NCBI GenBank assembly: GCA_947623555.1
Contig: CANQGW010000010.1
Span: 1-47,520 of the forward strand
DNA length: 47,520 bases
Direction of reading: 5' to 3'
Source: an uncultured Clostridia bacterium
GTDB lineage: Bacteria > Bacillota > Clostridia > TANB77 > CAG-508
Within the stretch, counting starts at the first letter, position 1. Each line of letters starts with the position of its first letter. Shown here piece by piece: positions 8,068-15,897 of this stretch. The notes below the pieces were generated by a model. The model was not told where the DNA came from, searched no databases, and saw only the letters and a list, made by a program, of their open reading frames with translations. The position numbers and the translations under genes were made by a program.

Positions 8068-10458
8068 ATGAAAGTATTATTTGCAGTTAATAATGAAAAC
8101 ATTTCTGAATCTATAATTAAAAAGTATCAACAAGAATACAAAGAAATTATTTCAGCTAAAAATGTATATTATTTTAACGCAATTATAAAAGAGTTACAAA
8201 GAGATAAAACTTATGATAGAATTATCATTAGTGAAGATTTACAACCATTTTCAAATAATAATTATGATACAATAGATAAATTTATTTTTGAAAAAATGGA
8301 TAGTATTAGTGATGAAGCAACAAATCAGTCTGGAGCAGATATACCAATTATTTTAATTTGTACAGATAGAAGAGAAAAGTCAGAGCCATTATTAGTTAAA
8401 TTATTTGGTATAGGGGTATATAATGCACTACTTGGAAAAGATAGAAGCATTACGCAAGTTTGTGAATTATTAGCAAGACCACGTACTAAAAAAGAAGCAA
8501 AAGTATATTATCATATTGATTCTGAAGACGTTGATTACAAAGTAGAAAACGAAGGAGATGTTAGTGAAGTTGAAATTCAAAACATCTTAAATCATTATAA
8601 AAAAATAGGTGGAAATGAAGAAAAATATGTAGAAAGCTTTGACCATATTGCTAGCCAATACACAGATTCACAATTAAGATTAATTGCAAAATTTTTACCT
8701 TTAAATGTAAAAGCAGTATTAGAGGCTAACAGCATGAAATACCAAGAAATAATTTCATTTGCACCAACAGGTAGCACTCCATCTAAAGAGTATACGCCAC
8801 CAAGCTTAAAAAATAATAAGTCTGTAAAATTTACAAAACAAAAAAATGCCACAAGTGATGAGAAAAATCTAGATTTAATAGAAAAAAATATAGGCAAAAG
8901 TAATCTTACAGAACCAGTTATTATTCCATCAGCAATAAATACCCAAAATGTTAGAAAAATGCAAGAAAATACTAATGCTAATACCTCTGCTTTAAAAAGG
9001 GTACAGCCAGCTCAAACACAAGAAATTGATGATATTTTAGAAGATATACCTAGTCAAGAAAATCAAAGTGCCAATAATGTAGAAAGTAGTAAGCCAGAGC
9101 CAGTTCAAGAAGTACAGCCAAAAAAAGGAAGAGGAAGACCTAAAAAAGTAGTTACAGAGGTAGCACAGCCAGTTAATGAAACTCCAAAAAAAGGCAGGGG
9201 AAGACCTAAAAAAGTAGTTGATGAGCAACCTCAAATGGAAAGTACACAGCAAAACTCTGATAACAATCTTTCAAATAACGCGGAAGAATATGATCAAATA
9301 AGCCAAAATGAAACTGCGACAGCACCACTTAACTTATTTGAACTAGGTGATGAAGAAGAACCTATTACAAATGAATCATCTTCAGAAAATGATATGATTT
9401 TACCAGGTTTAGATGACGATGAGATGCTAATTGAAAACGATAATCCTACTGTAGCAAATACTGTAACTAGCAACTCTGTAGAAGATGCAACAGTTTTACC
9501 ATCTTTTGAAGAAGAATATACACCAAACACCCAAATGAATAATACAAATGTATTAGAGCAAACTAGTAGCAACTACGAAAATCATCCAGGACTATTTTCA
9601 AACAACCAAAAAATTGTTGCATTTGTAGGAACTTCAAAAAATGGAACTTCATTTTTAGTAAATAATGTAGCAGAGCTATTATCTAAACAAGGTATAAATA
9701 CTGCAATTTTAGATTTAACTAAAAATAAGAATGCTTATTATATATATACCAAAAATGAAGAAAGTATTAGAAAAGTTGCATATTCATGCATGAATAATTT
9801 AGTAAATGGAAATGCTACTGGAATACAAGTGCATAACAATTTAACAGTTTATACAACACTTCCGGGAGAAGATGAAGCTTCTAATAATTATTCTAATATA
9901 TTACAAACTTTATCAAAAAATTATTCTTTAGTTATACTAGACTGCGACTTCGAAACAAACTATAATTATTTTAAAGAAGTACAAGAAATATATTTAATAC
10001 AAAGTTTGGATGTATTAACAATTCAGCCATTAACAGCATTTTTAAGAGAGTTAAAAGCAAAAAATGTGTTATATCCAGAAAAAATTAGAATTGCTTTAAA
10101 CAAAGTAATTAAATTAAGAGGTATTTCAGACAAAACAATTATAGGTGGAATGGCATTTTATAATGATCCTGCAATGTCATTTATGACAGAATTATTTAAC
10201 AAAGATACAGTTCAATATTGTACTATTCCATTTGACGAGCAAGCTTATTCAAAATATTTAGAAGGGCTTATAAATTGCGAAATAACTTTAAATGGATATT
10301 CAAAAAATTTCATAGCAATGCTTGAAAAATTAGGAGAAATGGTTTATCCTTTAATTAACAATAGTAAAAATAACAATAAATATAATAATTATCAAACAAA
10401 AAATAATTTCTCAAATGATATAAATAATACTTTAAATAAAATGAAAAATAATTATTAA
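8068..10458 (+). CDS. CpaE/ParA-like protein with receiver-like N-terminus and two AT-hooks
   Basis: A 796-residue, three-part protein. Residues 1-165 (MKVLFAVNN, YDRIIISEDL, IILICTDRR) look like an atypical receiver-type alpha/beta domain. Residues about 240-510 are a low-complexity N/Q/E/S-rich linker with two copies of KKGRGRPKK (about 351 and 373), the consensus of AT-hook minor-groove DNA binding. Residues about 515-770 are a SIMIBI/ParA-MinD-like domain: degenerate P-loop FVGTSKNGTSFLVNNVA, Walker B-like LVILDCDF. Receiver-like plus ParA-like is the architecture of CpaE/TadZ, which place pilus machinery. The P-loop lacks the usual KGGxGKT, so ATP hydrolysis is doubtful. It lies between the pilin-like gene and a GAF-GGDEF-like gene. 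Confidence 0.65.
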   Translation: MKVLFAVNNENISESIIKKYQQEYKEIISAKNVYYFNAIIKELQRDKTYDRIIISEDLQPFSNNNYDTIDKFIFEKMDSISDEATNQSGADIPIILICTDRREKSEPLLVKLFGIGVYNALLGKDRSITQVCELLARPRTKKEAKVYYHIDSEDVDYKVENEGDVSEVEIQNILNHYKKIGGNEEKYVESFDHIASQYTDSQLRLIAKFLPLNVKAVLEANSMKYQEIISFAPTGSTPSKEYTPPSLKNNKSVKFTKQKNATSDEKNLDLIEKNIGKSNLTEPVIIPSAINTQNVRKMQENTNANTSALKRVQPAQTQEIDDILEDIPSQENQSANNVESSKPEPVQEVQPKKGRGRPKKVVTEVAQPVNETPKKGRGRPKKVVDEQPQMESTQQNSDNNLSNNAEEYDQISQNETATAPLNLFELGDEEEPITNESSSENDMILPGLDDDEMLIENDNPTVANTVTSNSVEDATVLPSFEEEYTPNTQMNNTNVLEQTSSNYENHPGLFSNNQKIVAFVGTSKNGTSFLVNNVAELLSKQGINTAILDLTKNKNAYYIYTKNEESIRKVAYSCMNNLVNGNATGIQVHNNLTVYTTLPGEDEASNNYSNILQTLSKNYSLVILDCDFETNYNYFKEVQEIYLIQSLDVLTIQPLTAFLRELKAKNVLYPEKIRIALNKVIKLRGISDKTIIGGMAFYNDPAMSFMTELFNKDTVQYCTIPFDEQAYSKYLEGLINCEITLNGYSKNFIAMLEKLGEMVYPLINNSKNNNKYNNYQTKNNFSNDINNTLNKMKNNY

Positions 10459-10482
10459 ACATAGCAAAAAAGAGGTGATTTT

Positions 10483-11577
10483 TTGATACTCGTAATAATC
10501 ATACTACTAGTACTTATTATAGTATTATTAATGTTATATAACATATCAATACACAAAAAAGTACAAAATTTTCATAACTTAAACCAAAAAATAACAAGTT
10601 TAAATGTATTACAAGATTTCATGAATACAATTAGTGAAGTTACCTCTGTATACGAAAAAATAAAAAAAATTAATGATATTTTAATAGAAAGGTATCAAAT
10701 TAAATATTCAACTATTGTTATATATGATGGAGCAGACTATGAAGTTAAAGCCTCTAATGTGGACGAAAAACATTGGGACACATTAAGAAACTTGCATAAT
10801 GAAGAAATATTTAAAGACAGTATTCATACTGCAACTCCAAAATATATTACAGTTGAAAAAGAAGACGAAAGACTTCCTTATCAAAAAATGGAATTTGGAA
10901 GAGCAAAATCAGCTATGTTTTTTCCTCTATATGTAGAAAATATTTATATAGGATACTGGATTATTGAAGGAACCAAACCACATGAATTTGATAATATAGA
11001 TACTACAATTTTAGAAGTAGTAAGAAACAATATAGTTTCAGTATTAAAAACAGTAGAAAATCAACAAGTAATAGAAAACATTGTTAGAGATGACCAGTTT
11101 AGTGGATTAAAATCAGCAGAATATTTATATGGTGAAGGTAAAAAAATAATAGATCAATACAATACATCAACAATATGTTTATTAAAAATTACTAATTTAG
11201 AAGAAATTAATACAGTTTTTGATAGGCAAACAGGTAACCAAATAGTTACAGAAGTAAGTAATATTTTGAAAAATAATTTATCTGATGAATATATATGTGT
11301 AAGATATATGGGGCCAAAGTTTGCTATAGCCTTTTCAGGGGTAGATAAAGACGGTGTTGCAAGCTTTATGAAAGAAATAAAACAAAAAATAGAGAATATT
11401 CAAATTGAAGTTGAAATAGTTAATAAAAATAAAAAGAAAATAGAACTTGCAAAACCAAAAATAAATGTAGTATTATCTACATATTACAAAAGAACTGCTT
11501 TGGAAGGACTTACTAAAAAGCTAGAAGAGTATTTAGACTCTGCTTCCAAAGAGGAAAATACAATTAATTATTTATAG
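10483..11577 (+). CDS. Membrane GAF protein with degenerate GGDEF domain
   Basis: Starts at TTG behind AGAGGTGA. One N-terminal membrane helix ([18 protein letters not shown]), a short coiled segment, a GAF-type sensor domain (about 40-190), then a GGDEF-like fold (about 205-345) with the expected DQFSGL and [11 protein letters not shown] landmarks. The catalytic GGDEF signature is replaced by YMGPKF in [11 protein letters not shown], so it almost certainly does not make cyclic di-GMP; it may bind GTP or c-di-GMP or act as a scaffold (inference). It is 25 bp after the CpaE-like gene and 11 bp before ireB, so the trio may share a transcript with ireB. Confidence 0.7.
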   Translation: MILVIIILLVLIIVLLMLYNISIHKKVQNFHNLNQKITSLNVLQDFMNTISEVTSVYEKIKKINDILIERYQIKYSTIVIYDGADYEVKASNVDEKHWDTLRNLHNEEIFKDSIHTATPKYITVEKEDERLPYQKMEFGRAKSAMFFPLYVENIYIGYWIIEGTKPHEFDNIDTTILEVVRNNIVSVLKTVENQQVIENIVRDDQFSGLKSAEYLYGEGKKIIDQYNTSTICLLKITNLEEINTVFDRQTGNQIVTEVSNILKNNLSDEYICVRYMGPKFAIAFSGVDKDGVASFMKEIKQKIENIQIEVEIVNKNKKKIELAKPKINVVLSTYYKRTALEGLTKKLEEYLDSASKEENTINYL

Positions 11578-11588
11578 GAGGAAAAATT

Positions 11589-11843
11589 ATGATATCTGAC
11601 GAGACCGTTAGTTTCAAAGTTGAAAAGGACAAAACAGTTAGGACAAAAGAAATTTTAAAAGAAGTATATCGTGCTTTAGAAGAAAAAGGGTATAATCCAA
11701 TTAATCAAATAGTAGGATATATTTTGTCAGGAGATCCAACCTATATTACAAGCCATAATGATGCAAGAAACTTAATTAGGCAAGTAGAAAGAGATGAACT
11801 ATTAGAAAAAATGGTAAAGAATTATATTGGATTGGAAGATTAA
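11589..11843 (+). CDS. ireB: IreB family regulatory phosphoprotein
   Basis: 84 residues, the usual length of the IreB (DUF965) family. [40 protein letters not shown] and [18 protein letters not shown] match the family along its length. In enterococci IreB is phosphorylated on N-terminal Thr residues by the PASTA kinase IreK and dampens cell-wall antibiotic resistance; the N-terminal SDETVSFK keeps a candidate Thr. AGGAGG precedes the ATG. ireB-ruvX-DUF1292 is a conserved cluster in Firmicutes. Confidence 0.92.
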   Translation: MISDETVSFKVEKDKTVRTKEILKEVYRALEEKGYNPINQIVGYILSGDPTYITSHNDARNLIRQVERDELLEKMVKNYIGLED

Positions 11844-11848
11844 TTAAA

Positions 11849-12275
11849 ATGCGTAAAATTGGAATAGATTATGGGGAAGCAAGAGTTCGGAGTAGCTATT
11901 ACAGATGAACTATGTATTACTGCACAAGGGCTTGAAACTATTCATCATCAAGGAAATGACAAATTAATTTTAAAGCGATTAGATGAAATTTTAAAAGCCT
12001 ATGATGTTGACACTTTTGTAGTAGGAATGCCAATTAATATGAATGGTACTAAAACTGAAAGGGTAGAAGTAACACAAAAATTTATTCATAAACTAAAATG
12101 TAAATATCCTCAAATATTAATAGAAACTATAGATGAAAGGCTAACTACTGTTGCAGCACATAAAACTATGAATTACTTGCAAGTTAATAAATATAAAAAA
12201 AAGGAACTAGTAGATACAATTTCTGCTGTATATATTTTAGAAACATATTTAAACAAACAAAAAAATAAAATATAA
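11849..12275 (+). CDS. ruvX: Holliday junction resolvase / pre-16S rRNA nuclease RuvX, with +1 frameshift at CGG (11888)
   Basis: ATG 11849 starts MRKIGIDYGEARV, the family's first RNase H-fold strand with its catalytic Asp (GIDYG). The next zero-frame codon is CGG (11888-11890), and without a shift translation stops 5 codons later. Skipping one base gives GGA GTA GCT ATT, i.e. GVAITDELCITAQGLET, exactly the expected continuation (family: R-x-GVA-x-SD). The rest reads cleanly (FVVGMPINMNG, ETIDERLTT) to TAA 12275, giving a normal 141 residues. A start at ATG 11871 would lose the catalytic strand. A CGA codon at 11976 encodes a plausible Arg, so CGA is read normally. Starts 5 bp after ireB. 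Confidence 0.9.
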
Positions 12276-12379
12276 ATTTGCTATTTGCATATATTAATAA
12301 AAAATGTAAATACTAATGATAGATATTAACATTGTAGAAATATGATGATTTATATATAAACGAAAGGAGAAAATAAAAG

Positions 12380-12706
12380 ATGAGTGAAGATGTAAACGAA
12401 AACCCACAAAATTCAAATGAAGGAGAGGAATTAGATAACATCCTAGTTTTAAATGATGAAGAAGGAAACGAAGTAGAATTTGAATTTTTAGATTTAATCG
12501 AATACGAAGGAGAAGAATATGTAGTATTATTGCCAGTTGAAGAAGAAGACACAGAAGAGCCAGGAGAGGTAGTAATATTAAAATTAGAAGATTCAGAATC
12601 AGAAGAAGAAGAATCTTATGTTAGTGTTGATGACGAGGAAGTACTTAACAAAGTATTTGAAATATTTAAACAAAAATTTGAAGATGAATTTAACTTTGTA
12701 GATTAA
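12380..12706 (+). CDS. DUF1292 family acidic protein
   Basis: 108 residues, very acidic. The core LVLNDEEGNEVEFEFLDLIE, YEGEEYVVLLPV and EVVILKLEDSE matches DUF1292 (B. subtilis YrzB type), a small beta-rich protein of unknown function that regularly follows ireB and ruvX. ATG behind AAAGGAGA. A strong terminator follows, closing the cluster. Confidence 0.88.
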   Translation: MSEDVNENPQNSNEGEELDNILVLNDEEGNEVEFEFLDLIEYEGEEYVVLLPVEEEDTEEPGEVVILKLEDSESEEEESYVSVDDEEVLNKVFEIFKQKFEDEFNFVD

Positions 12707-12724
12707 TTATTATAAATAATATTT

Positions 12725-12789
12725 AAAAAGAATATAAATAGTTTTTTATCTTGCAGTTTAGTTAAAACTATTTATATTCTTTTTTATAC
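12725..12789 (+). terminator. Strong intrinsic terminator
   Basis: 21-bp perfect stem (12725-12745 / 12764-12784), 18-nt loop, then TT and an AT-rich tail; ends the ireB-ruvX-DUF1292 transcript. Confidence 0.8.
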
Positions 12790-12884
12790 TGTAAAAAAAA
12801 TTTTAATATTATCAAATAAATATAGTAATTTTTGACGAAATATGTTATACTAAAATTGAATTAAAAATAAGGGGTGAACAACAA

Positions 12885-13358
12885 ATGAAAAATTTATCGA
12901 GCTGGCTAATTGCCATATTTGCACTTATGTTTTGGGCATTTCGCGCTATAGCAACAGTTTTATATTCAATGGGATCAGAATTTATTGCAGAACCAATGGA
13001 TATAACAATGGAAATAGCACTATTATTTATTACATTTATTTGTATCTGCTTTATTGTAAAAAGAAAATTATTACCTACAGCAATTTATTTAGTAGCACAT
13101 GGATTATACTATGGTGTATATTTATATCAAAATGTAATGCCAGCAATAGAGGGAACAGCTACAATGGACTCATACATATCTTTATTAGTAGCTTTAGTAG
13201 GTATTATAATTCCACTTTTAGCTTTCTTTGACGTACTATTAGATAAAAGTAGAAAAGCACATCCTGTTGACAAAAAAACAGACTGGTTTTATAAAAATAA
13301 AGAATATGATAGAAAAATGGATGAAAGAGCAGATAGAAATCAATATAGAACTTTATAA
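12885..13358 (+). CDS. Hypothetical membrane protein
   Basis: 157 residues with four predicted membrane helices (about 7-28, 38-58, 64-82, 97-117) and a charged cytoplasmic tail, PVDKKTDWFYKNKEYDRKMD. No family recognised. ATG behind GGGGTGA. Terminators on both sides mark it as a single-gene transcript. Small integral membrane proteins with a conserved charged tail are common in Clostridia without assigned function. Confidence 0.7.
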   Translation: MKNLSSWLIAIFALMFWAFRAIATVLYSMGSEFIAEPMDITMEIALLFITFICICFIVKRKLLPTAIYLVAHGLYYGVYLYQNVMPAIEGTATMDSYISLLVALVGIIIPLLAFFDVLLDKSRKAHPVDKKTDWFYKNKEYDRKMDERADRNQYRTL

Positions 13359-13363
13359 TTTAA

Positions 13364-13398
13364 AATAAAAAGAAGTTATAATAACTTCTTTTTATTAT
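13364..13398 (+). terminator. Intrinsic terminator
   Basis: 16-bp inverted repeat AATAAAAAGAAGTTAT / ATAACTTCTTTTTATT around one A, with a T-rich right arm. Confidence 0.7.
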
Positions 13399-13420
13399 TG
13401 TATGCAAAACAAGTAATACA

Positions 13421-13449
13421 TTGAAAATTTAACGTTTTTGTGTTAAAAT
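13421..13449 (+). promoter_or_regulatory. Probable sigma-70 promoter of rbgA-mrnC
   Basis: TTGAAA (13421-13426), 17-bp spacer, TAAAAT (13444-13449); 32 bp before the rbgA start. Confidence 0.5.
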
Positions 13450-13481
13450 AGTAAACGTACTAAAAAATAGGAAGTGAAAAG

Positions 13482-14381
13482 ATGGAAGAAAATAAAATGA
13501 ATATAAACTGGTACCCAGGTCACATGGCAAAAACTAAAAAGCAAATAATAGAAGATATAAAGTTAGCCAATATTGTAGTAGAATTATTAGATGCTAGAAT
13601 ACCAGTTTCTAGCCAAAACCCAGATATAAAAGAAATAGTAAAAGGAAAGCCAAAACTTATTATTTTAAATAAATCCGATTTAGCAAATGATGCCGAAAAC
13701 CAAAATTGGATTAATTATTTTAATAAGCAAAATACTCCAGCTATTTTAGCTGATTCAGTAACTGGAAAAGGCATACAAGAAACAATTAAAAAAGTACAAG
13801 AAATATATGATGATGAAAAATATATAAATAAAGGGAGAATAGGAAAATCTATTAGAATTATGGTTTTAGGTATTCCGAATGTAGGAAAATCTTCTTTTAT
13901 AAATAGAATTTCTAAAAAAACATCAGCAAAAGTTGGAAACAAGCCAGGTGTTACAAGGCAAAAACAATGGATAAAAGTATCAGAAAAAATAGAACTTTTA
14001 GATACTCCGGGAGTTTTATGGCCAAAATTAAATAACAATGAAGTGGCATTAAATTTAGCTTACACTGGAACAATTAAAGAAGATGTATTAGAAATAGTTG
14101 AAATTGGTTTTAGTTTATTAAAAAAACTAATTAATGAATACAGCAAAAACTTACTAGAAAGATACAAAATAAATGATGAAGAAATGCAAAATATTATGCA
14201 AAATAACAATTTACAAGAAAATGAAAAAATACTAGAAATTATGAATTTAATAGGTAAAAAAAGAGGGGCTATTATTTCAGGTGGAATGATAGATGAACAA
14301 AGGGTAGCAAATATTTTACTAGAAGACTTTAGAAGCGGAAAATTAGGAAAAATTACTTTAGAAAAAGTAAGTGAATTTTAA
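13482..14381 (+). CDS. rbgA: Ribosome biogenesis GTPase RbgA (YlqF)
   Basis: 299-residue circularly permuted GTPase needed for late 50S subunit assembly. The N-terminal WYPGHMAK is diagnostic. The G motifs appear in permuted order: NKSDL (G4, about residue 60), GIPNVGKSS (G1, about 130), DTPGVLWP (G3, about 173). The C-terminal domain ending in FRSGKLGKITLE binds rRNA in the family. ATG 13482 behind GGAAGTGA; the family core begins at the second Met (MNINWYPGHM), so a start 5 codons later is possible. Forms an operon with mrnC (18 bp apart), so two ribosome-maturation genes sit together. Confidence 0.93.
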   Translation: MEENKMNINWYPGHMAKTKKQIIEDIKLANIVVELLDARIPVSSQNPDIKEIVKGKPKLIILNKSDLANDAENQNWINYFNKQNTPAILADSVTGKGIQETIKKVQEIYDDEKYINKGRIGKSIRIMVLGIPNVGKSSFINRISKKTSAKVGNKPGVTRQKQWIKVSEKIELLDTPGVLWPKLNNNEVALNLAYTGTIKEDVLEIVEIGFSLLKKLINEYSKNLLERYKINDEEMQNIMQNNNLQENEKILEIMNLIGKKRGAIISGGMIDEQRVANILLEDFRSGKLGKITLEKVSEF

Positions 14382-14399
14382 AAGAAAAAGGAGAAAAAA

Positions 14400-14798
14400 T
14401 TGGAGATATTTAATTGTAATAAAAACGAAAATGAAGTAAATCAAATGTCACCACTTACTTGGGCGTATGTTGGTGACGCAGTATATGAACTATATGTTAG
14501 AACAAACCTTATAAATGATACAAACCTAAAGCCACATAAATTACATGTAGAATCTATAAAATATGTAAAAGCAGGTGCTCAAGCAGAAACACTTAAAAAT
14601 TTAGAGAGTGCTTTAACTGAAGAAGAAAAAGAAATAGTAAAAAGGGGTAGAAACACACAGCTTCACCATACTGCTAAAAATGCAAGTGTGCAAGACTACA
14701 TACATGCAACTGCTTTTGAGGCATTAATAGGATATTTATATTTAACCAAAAACGAAAAAAGATTAGAAGAAATATTAAATCTAACTATTAAAAAATAA
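14400..14798 (+). CDS. mrnC: Mini-ribonuclease 3 (Mini-III)
   Basis: 132 residues: an RNase III catalytic domain without the double-stranded RNA-binding domain. WAYVGDAVYELYVR (about 21-34) holds the first catalytic acidic residues, LHVESIKYVKAGAQA the middle helix and HATAFEALIGYLYL the second active-site signature. Mini-III trims 23S rRNA ends in Firmicutes. The start is TTG at 14400 behind AAGGAGA; the later ATG 14445 lacks such a site. Follows rbgA. Confidence 0.9.
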   Translation: MEIFNCNKNENEVNQMSPLTWAYVGDAVYELYVRTNLINDTNLKPHKLHVESIKYVKAGAQAETLKNLESALTEEEKEIVKRGRNTQLHHTAKNASVQDYIHATAFEALIGYLYLTKNEKRLEEILNLTIKK

Positions 14799-14827
14799 AT
14801 TATTTTGGGCAAAATATTTTTATTATT

Positions 14828-15733
14828 CTATCTAATTTCTTTTTTTATTAATTTTGCATGAACTACAATTCTACCTGTAGCAGCAGTATTATTGCAAGTA
14901 GATAAAGTTAATATTTTATCATCAGTATTTAAAGTTGCATTAAACTTATATATACTTCTAGACTGAATAGTATTTAAAAAAGTTTGATATAATTCATCAC
15001 TTGAAAAAGAAGTAGTAATATAGTAAGATTCTGGTTCAATAGTATAAACAGAAAAAATTTGCCATAAAGTATTTTCTGTTGGAGTTGATAGATGAATAAT
15101 ATGATTAGATTTATCTTGATACCAACTTTCTTTAAGAACATTTTTTAGGCTAGCAAACATAGTTTGATTTAATCTACTATGACCGTAAATAATTGTATTT
15201 TTATCAAACGATTTCATATCATTTCTATAATCAGCAAAAATCCAGCCAGCACTATTTTTACTACCATTAAAAGCTCTTGTTAAATAGTAATCATTATTGC
15301 TAGCTTGAACAATAGGGTAATTAATATTGGTATTGCTTACTTTAATCCAAGCAACAGTATCTTTATTTCTTTGTAGCAAGGAATCAAAATCTACATTAAT
15401 AAGAGGAGTTTTAATAAAGTCCCAGTAATCATTGGCTATATTTTTTTTAGGAGGGTTTATTAATTTAGTATTATCAGAATCTGGAATTTCTACAATTTGA
15501 GTATTTTCTAAAATAGATTCCATTAAAGATTTAGAATTATGATTATCTCTAAACCAGTTAATAAATAAAATAATAGAAATTATTAATAAACATAAAAAAA
15601 AGAAAAAGAACATAGTAGTAAATACTTTCTTTATTTTAGATGCTTTTTTAACATTAATTTCATTTTTGGAATTATTTTTTTCTTCTTGACTATTTTTTTT
15701 AAGATCAGATTTTTTCCCAAAGTGTTTTGACAA
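14828..15733 (-). CDS. Class B sortase
   Basis: 301-residue membrane transpeptidase. A lysine-rich cytoplasmic head (about 1-32), one membrane helix (about 34-55), then the extracytoplasmic sortase fold. Catalytic residues are present: His in IIYGHSRLNQ (about 185), Cys280 in LTLSTC and Arg288 in ATGRIVVHA. VAWIKVSNTNINYPIVQ and the extended N-terminal helical region match class B. The start is TTG (complement of 15731-15733) behind GGAGGTG. It is divergent from, and 165 bp away from, a protein ending in an NVKTG sorting signal, its likely substrate. Tail-to-tail with mrnC. Confidence 0.88.
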   Translation of the reverse strand: MSKHFGKKSDLKKNSQEEKNNSKNEINVKKASKIKKVFTTMFFFFFLCLLIISIILFINWFRDNHNSKSLMESILENTQIVEIPDSDNTKLINPPKKNIANDYWDFIKTPLINVDFDSLLQRNKDTVAWIKVSNTNINYPIVQASNNDYYLTRAFNGSKNSAGWIFADYRNDMKSFDKNTIIYGHSRLNQTMFASLKNVLKESWYQDKSNHIIHLSTPTENTLWQIFSVYTIEPESYYITTSFSSDELYQTFLNTIQSRSIYKFNATLNTDDKILTLSTCNNTAATGRIVVHAKLIKKEIR

Positions 15734-15819
15734 AATAAAACACCTCCACTATTTTTGTATTATACCATGTGTCATTAAAAAAGTAAATATAAAGAATAAA
15801 CTGATAGGGGTGAATAGTG

Positions 15820-15848
15820 TTGACAATGAAAAATATTAGATATATAAT
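15820..15848 (+). promoter_or_regulatory. Sigma-70 promoter of the sortase substrate gene
   Basis: TTGACA (15820-15825), 17-bp spacer, TATAAT (15843-15848): full consensus, 50 bp before the start codon. Predicts strong constitutive expression. Confidence 0.75.
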
Positions 15849-15897
15849 TTCAATATAAAAATGCACATATTATTTACCCAAAATAAGGAGGGAAAAT

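Noticed and set aside
11871..12275. ruvX starting at ATG 11871
   Set aside because: This start loses the GIDYG strand with the catalytic Asp, which is present just upstream in the other frame from ATG 11849.
12832..12851. TTGACG/TATACT promoter before the gene at 12885
   Set aside because: The spacer would be only 8 bp, too short for a sigma-70 promoter.
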